A stretch of 64,000 nucleotides of DNA from assembly GCA_963805445.1 (NCBI GenBank), contig CAWDUI010000010.1, positions 62,001 through 126,000 on the forward strand. Reading direction: 5' to 3'. A program made the position numbers and the translations under genes. The notes beneath the pieces are model-generated. The model was not told the DNA's origin. It worked only from the letters and a program-made list of their open reading frames with translations, and searched no databases. Source of the stretch: JAENVT01 sp963805445 (GTDB taxonomy: Bacteria > Actinomycetota > Acidimicrobiia > Acidimicrobiales > Ilumatobacteraceae). Positions 21,495 to 32,097 of this stretch are shown in pieces (the stretch's first letter is position 1; each line of letters begins with the position of its first letter).

Positions 21495-22266
21495 GGACGT
21501 AGCGTCTGCTTCGGGGCGGACGGGACTGTGAATTGTGCGATACACGCTGATGTGACGTGGACTGTCGGCGGTGAACGGCGCGCCCTCTGCGTCTTCCCAT
21601 CGATTGGCCAGACGAAATCCAGACGAAGCCGCCATCGCATCGAGTTGATCGACGGTCGCATAGCGAATTGCCCACGGCCGCATCCGCACTCCACCCGACT
21701 CGCTGAACGAGATGTAGTGGCCCTGCGCAGTCTGGGCTCACGTCGTCATGCGTGGTCACGCTCAGCACGACCGAGTCGACAGTCATCGAGCGAACCTCGA
21801 CCGACGAGCCGGCGTGTGGTTCGGGAACGAACGCCTCGATCACGAACGCCGCGCCGGGGGCGAGGCGCTGAGCCACCGCGGCGAAACACGCCAACTGCCG
21901 GGATTCGCTGAGCAGGTTGAAGAAGGTGTTGAAGGCCACGAACACCAGAGCGAAGGGACCGGGCGGCTGGTCGTCGACCATGTCGCCGGAGCAGACGGCG
22001 ACCGATCCGTTCGGGTCGCGATCGGCCAGCCTTGCCAGCATCGCTGCACTGGCGTCGAGCCCGACCACCGGCACTCCTTTGGCGGCCAAGGGGATGGCCA
22101 AGCGACCGGTGCCGACACCCAGCTCGAGCACGGGAAACGGCGCGCAGTCGCGGGCGAGCTCGGCGAGCAGGTCGACGGTCGCGTCCACATCGGTGATGCG
22201 TTGGTACCAGTCGTCGTAGACATCGGCGAAGGCATCGCCGTACGTCGAGTGGTCGTAGCCATCCAT
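21492..22266 (-). CDS. Class I SAM-dependent methyltransferase (frameshifted)
   Basis: About 257 aa. N-terminal frame: MDGYDHSTYGDAFADVYDDW, the SAM-binding loop VLELGVGTGRLAIPLA and VVGLDASAAMLARLA, then the motif FALVFVAFNTFFNLLS. Near 21738 the frame moves by one base to HYISFSESGGVRMRPWAIRY and the C-terminal sequence GFRLANRWEDAEG, typical of this methyltransferase-11/25-like group. Substrate unknown. A GTG at 22284 is an alternative start. It is divergent from the cysteine desulfurase gene. Confidence 0.82.
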
Positions 22267-22319
22267 CGCACCATCTTCGACCACAGGCGGCCGTCGGCGG
22301 CCAATGGGCGGGTGGCCAT

Positions 22320-22325
22320 TAGCCT
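22320..22325 (+). promoter_or_regulatory. -10 box of the cysteine desulfurase gene
   Basis: TAGCCT ends 8 nt before the GTG start at 22334. Confidence 0.5.
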
Positions 22326-22333
22326 GGACAGCC

Positions 22334-23482
22334 GTGCACGACGGCTACACCTACCTCGACCACGCGGCGACGACTCCGATGCGCGCCGACGCGATCGAAG
22401 CGATGCTGCCGTTCCTCAGCGAGCAGTTCGCCAACCCGTCAGGCTCGCACCGCTTCGCCCGTCAGGTGCGCAAGGCGATCGACGAGGCCCGCGACGACGT
22501 CGCCGAGGTCATCGGCTGCCAGCCCGGCGAGGTGATCTTCACGAGCGGCGGCACCGAGGCCGACAACACCGCCATCTTCGGCACGCTCGATCGTTCGGGC
22601 GGTATCGCCGTGTGTCCGGCGGTCGAGCACCATGCCGTGCTGCACGCCGTCGAGGCTCGGGACGGCTGCATCGTCGGCGTCGACACCTCCGGCAGGGTCG
22701 ATCTCGAGGCGCTCGCTTCGGCGCTCGCATCTGCGACGGCGAGTGTTTCGGTGGTCAGTGTGATGGCTGTCAACAACGAGGTCGGAACCATCACCGATCT
22801 CGCCGAGGTCGCCGCGGTCGTGCACCGCGCCGCTCCTGGCGCAGTCGTGCACACCGACGCAGTGCAGGCGGCAACGTGGCTCGACCTGCGCACCATCACG
22901 CCGCACGTCGATCTGTTGTCGCTGTCGGCGCACAAGTTCGGCGGCCCGAAGGGCGTGGGCCTGCTGGTTGCTCGCGGCCGTGCTGCGTTCACACCGATGA
23001 TGATCGGTGGCGGCCAGGAACGGGAGCGCCGCAGTGGCACCCACAACGTGGCCGGGATCATTGCGATGACCGCCGCGTTGCGCGCCACCGACACCGAGCG
23101 CAGCGACGAGAACCGCCGAATTGCCGAGCTTCGCGACGAGCTCGTCGATGGGCTGCAGGCCGCGGTCGACGACGTGCACGAGACCGTCGACCGGACGCGC
23201 AAGGTGGCCGGCTCGGCGCATGTGTGCATCGACGGGATCGAGAACGAGGCGCTGCTGTACCTGCTCGACGAGGCCGGTGTCTGCGCCAGCGCGGCATCGG
23301 CGTGCGCCAGTGGAGCGATGGAGCCGTCGCACGTGCTGGCCGCGATGGGGGTTCCGCACGAGCGCGCCCGCGGCGCGCTGCGCCTGACGCTGGGTCGCAC
23401 CACGACGCGAGGCGACATCGAGCGGGCGACGATGGCGATCGTGGACTCCGTGCGCCGGCTCCGCAAGGGGCGCGCAGCATGA
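22334..23482 (+). CDS. iscS: Cysteine desulfurase (IscS/NifS type)
   Basis: PLP enzyme (382 aa) that takes sulfur from cysteine for Fe-S clusters and tRNA thiolation. GTG start leading into YTYLDHAATTPMRADAIEAM, cofactor contacts in TSGGTEADNTAIFG and AVEHHAVLHA, the Schiff-base Lys in LSAHKFGGPKGVG and the catalytic Cys loop ASAASACASGAMEPSHVL. It overlaps mnmA by 4 bp (ATGA), so it very likely supplies sulfur to MnmA for tRNA 2-thiouridine. Confidence 0.95.
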   Translation: MHDGYTYLDHAATTPMRADAIEAMLPFLSEQFANPSGSHRFARQVRKAIDEARDDVAEVIGCQPGEVIFTSGGTEADNTAIFGTLDRSGGIAVCPAVEHHAVLHAVEARDGCIVGVDTSGRVDLEALASALASATASVSVVSVMAVNNEVGTITDLAEVAAVVHRAAPGAVVHTDAVQAATWLDLRTITPHVDLLSLSAHKFGGPKGVGLLVARGRAAFTPMMIGGGQERERRSGTHNVAGIIAMTAALRATDTERSDENRRIAELRDELVDGLQAAVDDVHETVDRTRKVAGSAHVCIDGIENEALLYLLDEAGVCASAASACASGAMEPSHVLAAMGVPHERARGALRLTLGRTTTRGDIERATMAIVDSVRRLRKGRAA

Positions 23483-24509
23483 AGGTGCTCGTCGCCCTCA
23501 GCGGCGGGGTCGACTCGTCAGTCGCCGCAGCCGAGCTCATCGACGCCGGTCACGAGGTCGTCGGGATCACGATGCGTCTGTGGGGAGGCGAGAGCGACAC
23601 CGGCTGTTGCTCGGTCGCCGACGTCGACGATGCCCGCCGCGTTGCCCAGCAGCTCGACATCGACCATCTCGTCTTCAACTTCACCGACGACTTCCAGGCG
23701 CACGTCGTCGATCCCTACGTGCAAGCACATCGCCAAGGCCTGACGCCGAACCCGTGCATCGAGTGCAACCGGCACTTGAAGTTCGACCGGCTCAGCGAGC
23801 GCGCCGATCTGCTCGGATTCGATGCCATCGCCACAGGCCATCACGCCCGAGTCGAAGCCGTCGGTGATCGGTACTTCGTGCACCGCGGCGCTGACCCGGC
23901 GAAGGATCAGAGCTACGTCGTGCACATGCTTCCTCAGCGCGAACTGCGCCGCACGATCTTCCCCGTCGGCCACCTCACCAAGGCCGAGGTGCGCGACCGC
24001 GCCGCCGCGCTCGGGCTACGAACCGCATCGAAGCCCGACAGTCAGGACGTGTGCTTCATCACCCAGACAGGTGGACGCGAAACGTTCCTCGGCGCGCGCA
24101 TTCCGTTCCGGAAGGGAACGGTCGTCAACACAGCCGGTGCAGTCTTGGGCGAGGTTCCGGCGATCGAGATGGTCACGTTGGGGCAACGCCGGGGGATCGG
24201 GCTGCCGGGTGGTGGGCCCAAGCGGTACGTCACGGCGATCGACCAGGCGACCTCGACCGTCGTCGTCGGCGACGAGGCCGATCTCGATGTTGCCGAGGTG
24301 ACGGTGCGCGACCTCGTGTGGGCCGACGAACCGTATTCGGGCGAGGTGATGGTGCAGTGCAGCGCCCACGGCGCCGCCGTCCCAGGCGCAGATCGACGAT
24401 TCCATCGTGCGTTGGCACAGCCACGCAACGGCGCGTGGCGCCGGGCCAGAGCGTCGTGTTCTTCGATCCCAGCAATCAGTACGTCATCGGCGGGGGCATT
24501 GCCGGGTGA
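23479..24509 (+). CDS. mnmA: tRNA 2-thiouridine(34) synthase (two frameshifts)
   Basis: ATP-dependent thiouridylase (about 343 aa) for U34 of Lys, Glu and Gln tRNAs. PP-loop ALSGGVDSSVAA, first catalytic Cys in NPCIECNRHLKFD, ATGHHARVE, KDQSYVVHMLPQ, and second Cys in KPDSQDVCFI. The frame moves by one base near 24384 (to AQIDDSIVRWHSHATA) and again near 24433 (to VAPGQSVVFFDPSNQYVIGG). Both fit single inserted bases. The order iscS-mnmA followed by ligA is known in other actinobacteria. Confidence 0.92.
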
Positions 24510-24519
24510 TGCGAGCGTG

Positions 24520-25410
24520 TCAGTCGGAGCCGTTGCGTGCAGCGCGCAAGACGGCTCCGGGGCGGCTGGGAGCGACGATGAAGGATTGCACGTGCAGCGC
24601 CTTGCCGCTGCGGCGAATCCGTGGTCGGCGCCAACAGCGCCGTGACCATCGAATGCATCGTGACCTCGACCGCGTAGCCGGCCGCCGGACCGGTGAAGTC
24701 GGCGGCCTCGGTACCAGCGGGTGCGAGTTCCAGCCCGAGCGACTTGTGGGCGCGGCACCATCAACGTCTCGGCCAACACGACCTGGTCGTGCACGACCAC
24801 GCCGGCGGGGACGAGCACGATCCACCGCCGCGACAACGCGTGGAACCGCGGCAGCAGCAGCCACGTCAGCGCCACGCCCAGCACGGTGACGATCCCACCG
24901 AGCACCCAGTTCCTCGATGCGAGCAGCAGTGGGGCGGCGACGATCGCACCGGTCCAAGTCAGCCCGGCGAGGGCGACTGGTGGCAGGAACGACGCGGGCG
25001 GGCGGAGCAAGAATCGCTGCTCGTCGCCGTAGGCCGAGGCCTGCGCACACGAACTGCCCGAACTCTGCGCCACCGATGAGCAATCCGGCGATCAGCGTGC
25101 AGGCGACGAACGCCGCGCCCGGTGCCGGGCGCGGCCCCGCCGATCCAGCTCACCGCGGCCGCACCGCACGCCAGCGCGTTGACCATGCGGATGATCGTGA
25201 GACCGAACGTCGAGGGTACGACGAGCGCGACCACGCCGATACCCCAGCCAACCAACCGACGATGGCGACGACAGTACGAACCGCGGACGATCGACCGTCG
25301 AGCGCGTCGCCGATCGACCACGCACCGACGATGCCGACCGCGAGCCAGATCATCCGTGGTCCCCACGTACCTGTCAGCGCTGCGATGAGACCTGATCCGC
25401 CGGCATTCAT
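24520..25410 (-). CDS. Integral membrane protein, reading frame broken about five times
   Basis: Read by joining frames, this is a membrane protein of about 295 aa starting MNAGGSGLIAALTGTWGPRM. Helices: MIWLAVGIVGAWSIGDAL, VVALVVPSTFGLTIIRMVNA, AFVACTLIAGLLIGGAEFGQ, PPVALAGLTWTGAIVAAPLL and WVLGGIVTVLGVALTWLL. A soluble C-terminal domain ends FIVAPSRPGAVLRAARNGSD. Shifts lie near 25235, 25115, 25050, 24752 and 24620: one looks like a missing base, four like an extra base. The density is the highest in the window, so real decay cannot be excluded. Conserved position between mnmA and ligA; function unknown. Confidence 0.65.
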
Positions 25411-25522
25411 GGGCCCAAGACTTGCCGATTCGTGCGTTGTTTGGCCAGTGAGCCCGATGATGGGTTCGGCTCGTGTGCCGGCGACCGCAAGTGGAACGAT
25501 GTCGCCGAGGGGGTGAACCAGG

Positions 25523-26526
25523 GTGAATCGTGCACAGCTATCAAGTGGCATCGCCACAGGGATCGGCAGCCTTCCCCACCGCGACGCCGCAGCGGCGGCC
25601 GAGTTCGTCCTGACCACGTTGGAATTGCCGGCGATTCCGACGCTTCCGAAACGGTCTCCTGCCGAGGGGATGATCCCGCAAGGCCTGGTCGGGTTGGCGG
25701 GGATCACCGTTGGCCAATACGGCAGCATCGCCTTCGATGCCGGCAGCTTCGACCCCGAGGCACCGGTCATCACCGATCTCCAGCACGACGCCTTCGGCGG
25801 ATGGCGAGCGTTCCTCGCCGCCGCGCAAGGTCGGCGAGGCCCCGGTCAAATGGCAGTTCGTCGGGCCCGTCACGCTTGGTCTGGCCTTGGTGCGGGCCGG
25901 GCTCAGCAGCCAGGTTGCGTTCGACGTGTCGGTCCGTGCGGTTCGCTGCCGCGTCCGCCAGTTGGTCGACCATGTCGCCACGGCACTGCCGGGCTGTCGA
26001 CAGGTGGTGTTCATCGATGAGCCGACCCTCGACGAACTGATGGGCACCGGGTTTCCGATCGCCCCCGACACCGCGATCGATCTCGTCTCGGCGGCGCTGG
26101 CTGCGATCGAGCCGGTTGCCGTCACCGGCCTGCACGTGTGCGCTACCGCCGACATCGCCTCACTCGTGTCCATCGGGCCCGACGTGTTGTCGGTGCCCGT
26201 CGACCTCCGGCTGCTCGAGTCGGCCGGCTACCTCGCCAGGTTCATCAGCGACGGCGGCACGATCGCATGGGGAGCCGTGCCGACCGAGGGTCCGATCGCG
26301 TCGTCCGCGGAACGGCCGTGGCGCAAGCTGAGTGAGTTGTGGTGCGAACTCGTGCAGCGCGGCGCGGACCCGGCGCAGCTCCGCACGCAATCGATCATCA
26401 CGCCCGAATGCGGTCTCGCGCACGCACACCCCGGTGGTCGCCGAACGTGTGCATCGAGTGGCCGCCGAGATCAGCGAGCGGGTGAGGGACCAGGCCAGCG
26501 CGACGCGCTTCTCACTCGGTGCGTAG
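25523..26526 (+). CDS. MetE/UROD-like family protein (two frameshifts)
   Basis: About 334 aa, resembling the C-terminal barrel domain of cobalamin-independent methionine synthase. The GTG start gives SSGIATGIGSLPHRDAAAAA, with the conserved GSLPH. The frame moves near 25830 to VGEAPVKWQFVGPVTLGLAL, then VFIDEPTLDEL, GLHVCATADI and GGTIAWGAVPTEGPI. It moves again near 26413 to RTHTPVVAERVHRVAAEISE. Too short to be complete MetE. Proteins of this kind sit next to ligA in mycobacteria and their function there is unproven. Confidence 0.8.
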
Positions 26527-26531
26527 CTGCT

Positions 26532-26537
26532 TACACT
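26532..26537 (+). promoter_or_regulatory. -10 box of ligA
   Basis: TACACT ends 7 nt before the ligA ATG. Confidence 0.5.
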
Positions 26538-26544
26538 CGCACGC

Positions 26545-28576
26545 ATGACCGAGCCTGCCGATCTTGCTGCGCGCGCTGCGGACCTCCGTCGACAGATCGC
26601 GTATCACAACGAGCGATACCACACCCTCGACAGCCCCGAGATCGCCGATGCCGACTACGACTTGCTCGTTCGTGAGCTGCTGAGCCTCGAGCGCGATCAC
26701 CCCGAGCTGGCGACCGCCGATTCGCCGACGACGCAGGTCGGCGGGGCCCCGTTGTCGGCGACGTTCGCGCCGGTCGTGCATCGGGTCGCCATGACCAGCC
26801 TCGACAACGCGATGGACGAGGCCGAGCTGGCGCTGTGGGGCGAGCGGGTCGCACGCGGGCTCGGCGGGCGCACCGGCAACATTCGCGTGCGAGTTGAAGA
26901 TCGACGGCCTGGCGATGAGCCTGCGCTACGAGCGCGGTGAGTTCGTGCAGGCCGCCACCCGTGGCGACGGCCACGTCGGTGAAGACGTCACCGCCAACGT
27001 GGCGACCATCGCCGCGCTCCCGAAGCGCCTCTCGAAGGGTGCCCCCGAGGTGGTCGAGGTGCGCGGCGAGGTCTACATGCCGATCGCCAGCTTCGATGCG
27101 CTCAACGAGCGCGCCGCTGCGGCCGGGCAACCTCGATTCGCCAACCCGCGCAATGCGGCTGCCGGCAGCCTGCGGCAGAAAGATCCGCGGGTCACCGCCA
27201 GCCGCGAGCTCAGCTTCTGGTGCTACCAACTGGGGGAGGTGGTCGGCGGTCCCGAGTTCACCAGCCATCACGAGACGCTGGAGTTCCTCGGCAATCTCGG
27301 CTTCCCGGTCAACCCCGAGGTCCGCATGGTCGACGATCTCGCCGGCGTCTATGCGTTCGCCGCCCACTGGCAGGAGCACCGTCACGACCTGCCGTACGAG
27401 ATCGACGGAGCCGTCGCCAAGGTCGATCAACTGGCGCTGCGCGAGCTCCTCGGTTTCACGTCACGAGCGCCCCGTTGGGCCATCGCGTTCAAGTTCCCGC
27501 CGGAGGAGCGCACCACGCTGCTGCGAGACATCCAGATCTCGGTCGGGCGCACCGGGCGCACCACGCCGTTTGCGGTCCTCGACCCGGTGTTCGTCGGCGG
27601 CTCGACGGTTCGCATGGCCACGCTGCACAACGAGGACCAAGTTCGCCTCAAAGACGTGCGCCCCGGCGACACCGTGACCGTGCGCAAGGCCGGTGACGTG
27701 ATCCCCGAGGTGGTCGGGCCGATCCTGTCACTCCGCCCGGAAGGGAGCCAACCATGGCAGTTCCCCACGATCTGCCCGTGCCCGCTGGCCACGGAACTGG
27801 TGCGCCTCGAGGGCGAGGCAGATACGCGCTGTGTCGAGCCGGCGTGCCCATTTCAACGAGATCAGCGGGTGATCTACTTCGCCTCGCGTGGTGCGATGGA
27901 CATCGAAGGCCTCGGCGAGCGGACCGTCTTCCAACTCAGCGATGCCGGCCTGATCAGCGATCCTGCCGACATCTACTCGCTGACGGCGGAGCAGTTGCTC
28001 GGTCTCGAAGGCTTCGCGGCGATCAGCGCGGACAAGTTGCTGGCGGCGATCGAGGGTTCGAAGAACCGGCCATTGCCCAAGTTGCTGACCGCGCTGGGGA
28101 TCAAGGGGCTCGGTCCGTCGGCCAGCGAGGCGTTGAGCCTCGCCTTCGGGACCCTCGACTCGATCCTGGCCGCTGATGAGGCGACCTTGGCGACGACCGA
28201 CGGCGTCGGCCCGGTGATCGCCGGCTCGATCTGTCGTTGGTATGCGATCGACGCCAACCGGGCGTTCGTCGACAAGTTGCGACGCGCCGGTGTCGAGTTC
28301 GGCAAGGTGGAGGTCAGTCGGCTCGCCCCGGTGCTGGCGGGCAAGGCTGTCGTGGTGACGGGAACGCTGGAGCGCTATTCACGCGAGGAGGCCGAAGCGG
28401 CGATCAAGGCGCGCGGTGGCAAGAGCCCGGGCAGCGTCAGTGCCAAGACCTATGCGGTCGTCGTGGGCGAGTCGCCGGGGGCGAGCAAGATCGCCAAGGC
28501 CCAGCAGTTGGGACTGCCGGTCCTCGACGACGACGGCTTCGACCACCTGCTCGCCACGGGCGAGCTGCCTGCCTAG
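26545..28576 (+). CDS. ligA: NAD-dependent DNA ligase (frameshifted)
   Basis: Essential replicative ligase (about 676 aa). Domain Ia: YHNERYHTLDSPEIADADYD. Near 26885 the frame moves by one base exactly at the adenylation site, restoring CELKIDGLAMSLRYERG with the catalytic Lys. Then GDGHVGEDVTANVATI, the OB-fold GRTGRTTPFAVLDPVFVGG, a four-Cys zinc finger (CPCP ... CVEPACP), helix-hairpin-helix repeats and a BRCT domain (KAVVVTGTLERYSREEAEAA). A functional copy is required for growth, so the frameshift is almost certainly a sequence error. Confidence 0.96.
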
Positions 28577-29055
28577 AAGACCGAGAACGTCCAGGTGTAC
28601 GACTGCGCCTTCTGCCTCGACTCGAGCACCTTCCAGTAGATCACCGTCGCGGTGTGCGTTCCCTGGGTGAACGATTCGATCTTGGCCCCTTCGACGGGGA
28701 CGAAGGTGAGGGTGGCGTTGCCTCGCTCGTAGATGGTCGTCGGGGGCAGTGTGACCTGCTGCCCGCCGGGACCGGATTGGAGGTCGTTCGGATCGACCGT
28801 CTCCAACTCGACGTCGTCGATCACCAGCACACCGGTGTAACCCGGCAGGAGGTCGACGAACACGGCGGTCTGCGAGGGCACGCGCACCGCACCGCGGACT
28901 GGATCGATGTTCTCGATCGTGGCCGGAAGGGCGAGCGCCTTGCGGCCGGTGACCGATGATTGAAAGCCGAGGATCACCATCACGATCCCCGCGGCGATCA
29001 CCAGGCTGACCACCGCGAGACGCCGCTGGTGAGAGTCGAGGTGCGGCCTTTTCAT
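28573..29055 (-). CDS. Membrane-anchored extracellular protein, unknown function
   Basis: A 160-aa protein: short basic N-terminus, one membrane helix (about residues 13-32, LAVVSLVIAAGIVMVILGFQ) and a beta-rich outer domain (AVRVPSQTAVFVDLLPGY, LVIDDVELETVD, ATLTFVPVEGAKIESF, HTATVIYWKVLESRQ). I do not recognise the domain; the strand pattern suggests an immunoglobulin-like fold. An alternative start lies 9 bp upstream. It overlaps the ligA stop by 4 bp (convergent) and is divergent from the PASTA protein gene. Confidence 0.7.
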   Translation of the reverse strand: MKRPHLDSHQRRLAVVSLVIAAGIVMVILGFQSSVTGRKALALPATIENIDPVRGAVRVPSQTAVFVDLLPGYTGVLVIDDVELETVDPNDLQSGPGGQQVTLPPTTIYERGNATLTFVPVEGAKIESFTQGTHTATVIYWKVLESRQKAQSYTWTFSVF

Positions 29056-29141
29056 GCGGCCCATTCTTCCGTCATTCCGTCGCCATTGTTTCGTCGCCGC
29101 ACGGATTTTGCACATGAACGCTCACGGTGCCCGTGTCGCGG

Positions 29142-29147
29142 TAGCGT
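29142..29147 (+). promoter_or_regulatory. -10 box of the PASTA kinase-like gene
   Basis: TAGCGT ends 10 nt before the ATG at 29158, with no ribosome site. Confidence 0.45.
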
Positions 29148-29157
29148 TCAGTTCCCC

Positions 29158-31150
29158 ATGACAGTGATGGATACACAGTTCAACGGTCGGGTCGTGGCGG
29201 GTCGCTACAAGTTGGGGCCTCGCCGCGGCAGTGGTGTCGACGCGGCCGTCTTCGATGCCTTTGACCTGGTGGAACAGCGTGTCGTGGCGATCAAGGTGGT
29301 CCATCCTGATCTCAGCTCGGGCGAGGGCTTCGAGCGAGCGTTCCGTATCGCCGCCGAGCAGGGTGCCTCGATCAAACATCCGAACATCGCCGAGATCTAC
29401 GACTGGGGCGCCGACGTCTGGAACGACCGCAAGGCGATGTACGTGATCGTCGAACATCTCGGTGGTGGCAGCCTGCGCGAGTACCTCGACCGAGGTCGCA
29501 CGCTGTCGCCGTCGCAAGCTCTGGTGGTCGGTCTCGAAGCCTGCAAGGCGCTCGACGTCGTGCATCGCCGTGGACTCGTACATGGCGACATCCGTCCGTC
29601 GACGATGGTGTTCGGTGACGATCATCGGCTGCGCATCACCGACGTCGGCCTGGCCAACGTCGTGGGCGAAGCACTGTGGATCGATCGCGCCCATGTCAGC
29701 AACGCGTTGGCGATGTACGCGCCACCGGAGCTGGCCGAGTACGGGCGGCGAGGCCCGAAGGGCGATGTGTATTCGCTGTGCCTCACGTTGTTGGAATCGA
29801 TGTCGGGCTCGGTGCCGTTCGTCGGGGACTCACCGGTCGCCACGCTCTCGAACCGCATCGGCCGGCTGATGCCGGTCTCGGCTGATCTGGGTCCTCTCGC
29901 GGCCGTGCTCGAACGCGCCGGCCGCCCACTGCCCGATGATCGGTACTCGGCTGCCGAGTTCGGCAGGGCCCTGGTGCAGGCTGCCGAGAAGCTGCCTCGA
30001 CCGACGCCGATCAGCTTGCCCAACTCAGGCCTGTTCGGCGACTCGTCGGGCGCCATCACCCGACCCACGCTGCCTCCGCCCGCGCCGGCAATCATGCAAT
30101 CGCCGCCACGCCCCCGCCGCCGTTGGTGATCACCACCACCGATCATTTCCCGACCAGTGACGAGATGCTGTCGGTGCCCGCCGGAGCCGTCCCTCAGGCC
30201 GATTTCGAAGGCGACGCAGACGAGCCACGTCGTCGTCGGCGCTGGATTGCCTGGCTCGTGCCGCTGATGCTGCTGCTCGCGGCGGTGGCCGGTGGCGTTG
30301 CCTACATCGCCACGAAGGACAACGTCCGTACCTATCCGGTGCCTCACCTCGCCGGGTTGGCGAGGCAGAGGCACTGAACCAGATCTCCGGGTTCGACTGG
30401 GACACGGTGGTCACTCGCGAAGCCAGCGAGACCGTGCCGCTCGGCGTGGTCATCCGCACCCAGCCGAATGAGGCCACCCCACTCGCCCAGCGGCAACCTT
30501 TCCAACTCATCGTCAGCACCGGTCCAGCTCCGCGACCGCTCCCCGATCTCGTCGGGTTGACCCTCGAACAGGCGACCGCCAGCCTGGCGCAACTCGACCT
30601 GGTGCTGCAGCAAGCCGATCCGGTGTTCGACGAGATCATTCCGGCGGGCGTCGTCGTGAGCTGGATGGTGCCCGAACAGCCGGGCCTGAAGGCCGGCGAC
30701 ACGGTCACGCCGAAGACCACAGTGTCGGTCGTGCTGTCGGAGGGTCCGCAGCCGCGGGTCGTGCCTGATCTCACCGGGTTGACGCCCGAACAGGCAACAG
30801 CGACGCTTGCCGAACAGGGACTGGTGCTGTTGCAGATCGAACCGGAGTTCAGCGATTCGGTGGCCGCCGGTCTCATCATCCGCCAAGACCTGCCTGCCAA
30901 CTCTCAGGTCGATCGCGGTGCAGTCATCAGCGTGGTCGTCTCCAAGGGTCAAGACCTCGTCGCCGTCCCGCCGCTGGCGAACCTCACGCTGCAACAAACG
31001 ACCGACACGTTGTCGGGCGCAGGCCTGACCGTCGGTGTCGTCACCGGCAATGTCGATGGCGTTCTCGTCGCCGCCCAGTACCAAGGCGTCGACGTGTTGC
31101 CGGCTCAGCTGTTGCCTCGCGGTTCGGCCATCGACGTCGCCTTCTTCTAG
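29158..31150 (+). CDS. PknB-like (pseudo)kinase with four PASTA domains (two frameshifts)
   Basis: Transmembrane Ser/Thr kinase-like protein of about 664 aa. The kinase fold (about 15-280) keeps VAIK (K46) and the Asp of HGD (142-144). The HRDLKPxN loop reads HGDIRPST, so the conserved Asn is Thr149, and DFG reads DVG (162-164). A Pro-rich linker follows, then one helix (WLVPLMLLLAAVAGGVAYIA) and four outer PASTA repeats, e.g. LPDLVGLTLEQATASLAQL and VPDLTGLTPEQATATLAEQG. Shifts near 30115 (C-rich run) and 30353 (one G missing, LGEAEALNQ restored) fit single lost bases. PASTA kinases sense peptidoglycan; catalysis here is doubtful. Confidence 0.87.
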
Positions 31151-31179
31151 TCGAATTCACTGCCGTCGGGCCCGATGGC

Positions 31180-31185
31180 TAGCGT
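31180..31185 (+). promoter_or_regulatory. -10 box ahead of an SD-led gene
   Basis: TAGCGT lies 18 nt before the ATG at 31204. The predicted short leader contains GGAGGA (31196-31201), so this gene is not leaderless. Confidence 0.45.
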
Positions 31186-31203
31186 GCTCTCGTCTGGAGG
31201 AAT

Positions 31204-32085
31204 ATGGGCATGGGATCGCTTGACGGCCGAGTGGCAATCATCACCGGAGCCGGTCGCGGCATTGGTCGCGAGCACGCCCTGCTGTTCGCCCGCGAAGGGG
31301 CTCGGATCGTCGTCAATGATCTCGGTGGAGCCAATGACGGCACCGGCACCGACTCCACCCCGGCGCAGATGGTCGTCGAGGAGATCAAGGCCCTCGGCGC
31401 CGAGGCGATCGTCAACGGCGACGACGTCGCCGACTGGCAGGGCGCGCAACGCCTGATCAACAGTGCGATCGAGGCGTTCGGTGATCTCGACATCCTGGTC
31501 AACAACGCAGGCATCCTCCGCGACCGTGTGATCGTCAACATGACCGAAGAGGAATGGGACGCGGTGATCAAAGTGCACCTGAAGGGTCACTTCGCCCCGA
31601 CGCGGTGGGCCGCGGCGTACTGGCGTGAGCAGCACAAGGCCGGGCACGGCAAACCGCGCAACCTCGTGCACACGTCGAGCACCTCGGGCCTGTTCGCCAA
31701 CCCGGGCCAGAGCAACTACGGCGCCGCCAAGACCGGCATCGCCACGTTCAGCCAGATTGCCGCCAAGGAGCTCGTCCGCTACAACGTGAAGAGCAACACC
31801 GTCGCCCCGGGGGCGCGAACCAGGCTGACGCTGGCGACCCCCGGTCTCGAACAGATCATGCAGCCCGCAGAGGGTGGCTTCGATCAATGGGACCCCGCCA
31901 ACATCTCACCGCTGGTTGCCTATCTGGCGACGGCCGACTGCAAGTTCACCGGCGAAACGTTCTTCGTGCAAGGTGGCAACGTCACCCTGATCGAGAGCTG
32001 GGCACGCGGCGCCTCGGTCGACCGTGACTCGATGTGGTCGGTCGACGAGCTGGCGCAGGCGCTGGCGCCTCTCGCCGGTGCGTAG
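31204..32085 (+). CDS. SDR family (3R)-hydroxyacyl-CoA dehydrogenase-like protein
   Basis: NAD-dependent SDR (293 aa). Cofactor loop TGAGRGIGREHALLFAREG, then the long insertion NDLGGANDGTGTDSTPAQ, which is typical of the dehydrogenase unit of peroxisomal multifunctional enzyme type 2. Also seen: LVNNAGILRD, the Ser in HTSSTSGLF and YGAAKTG (Tyr/Lys). The ATG has a strong GGAGGA ribosome site. A convergent SCP2-domain gene follows, and in multifunctional enzymes such SDR and SCP2 units are fused, so the pair probably acts on lipid or steroid acyl-CoAs. Confidence 0.88.
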   Translation: MGMGSLDGRVAIITGAGRGIGREHALLFAREGARIVVNDLGGANDGTGTDSTPAQMVVEEIKALGAEAIVNGDDVADWQGAQRLINSAIEAFGDLDILVNNAGILRDRVIVNMTEEEWDAVIKVHLKGHFAPTRWAAAYWREQHKAGHGKPRNLVHTSSTSGLFANPGQSNYGAAKTGIATFSQIAAKELVRYNVKSNTVAPGARTRLTLATPGLEQIMQPAEGGFDQWDPANISPLVAYLATADCKFTGETFFVQGGNVTLIESWARGASVDRDSMWSVDELAQALAPLAGA

Positions 32086-32097
32086 AGGGTTGCCGAA

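Noticed and set aside
21748..24645. Single 965-aa plus-strand frame
   Set aside because: It runs through an antisense stretch of the methyltransferase gene and the wrong frame of iscS before entering mnmA. Only the MnmA part is a protein.
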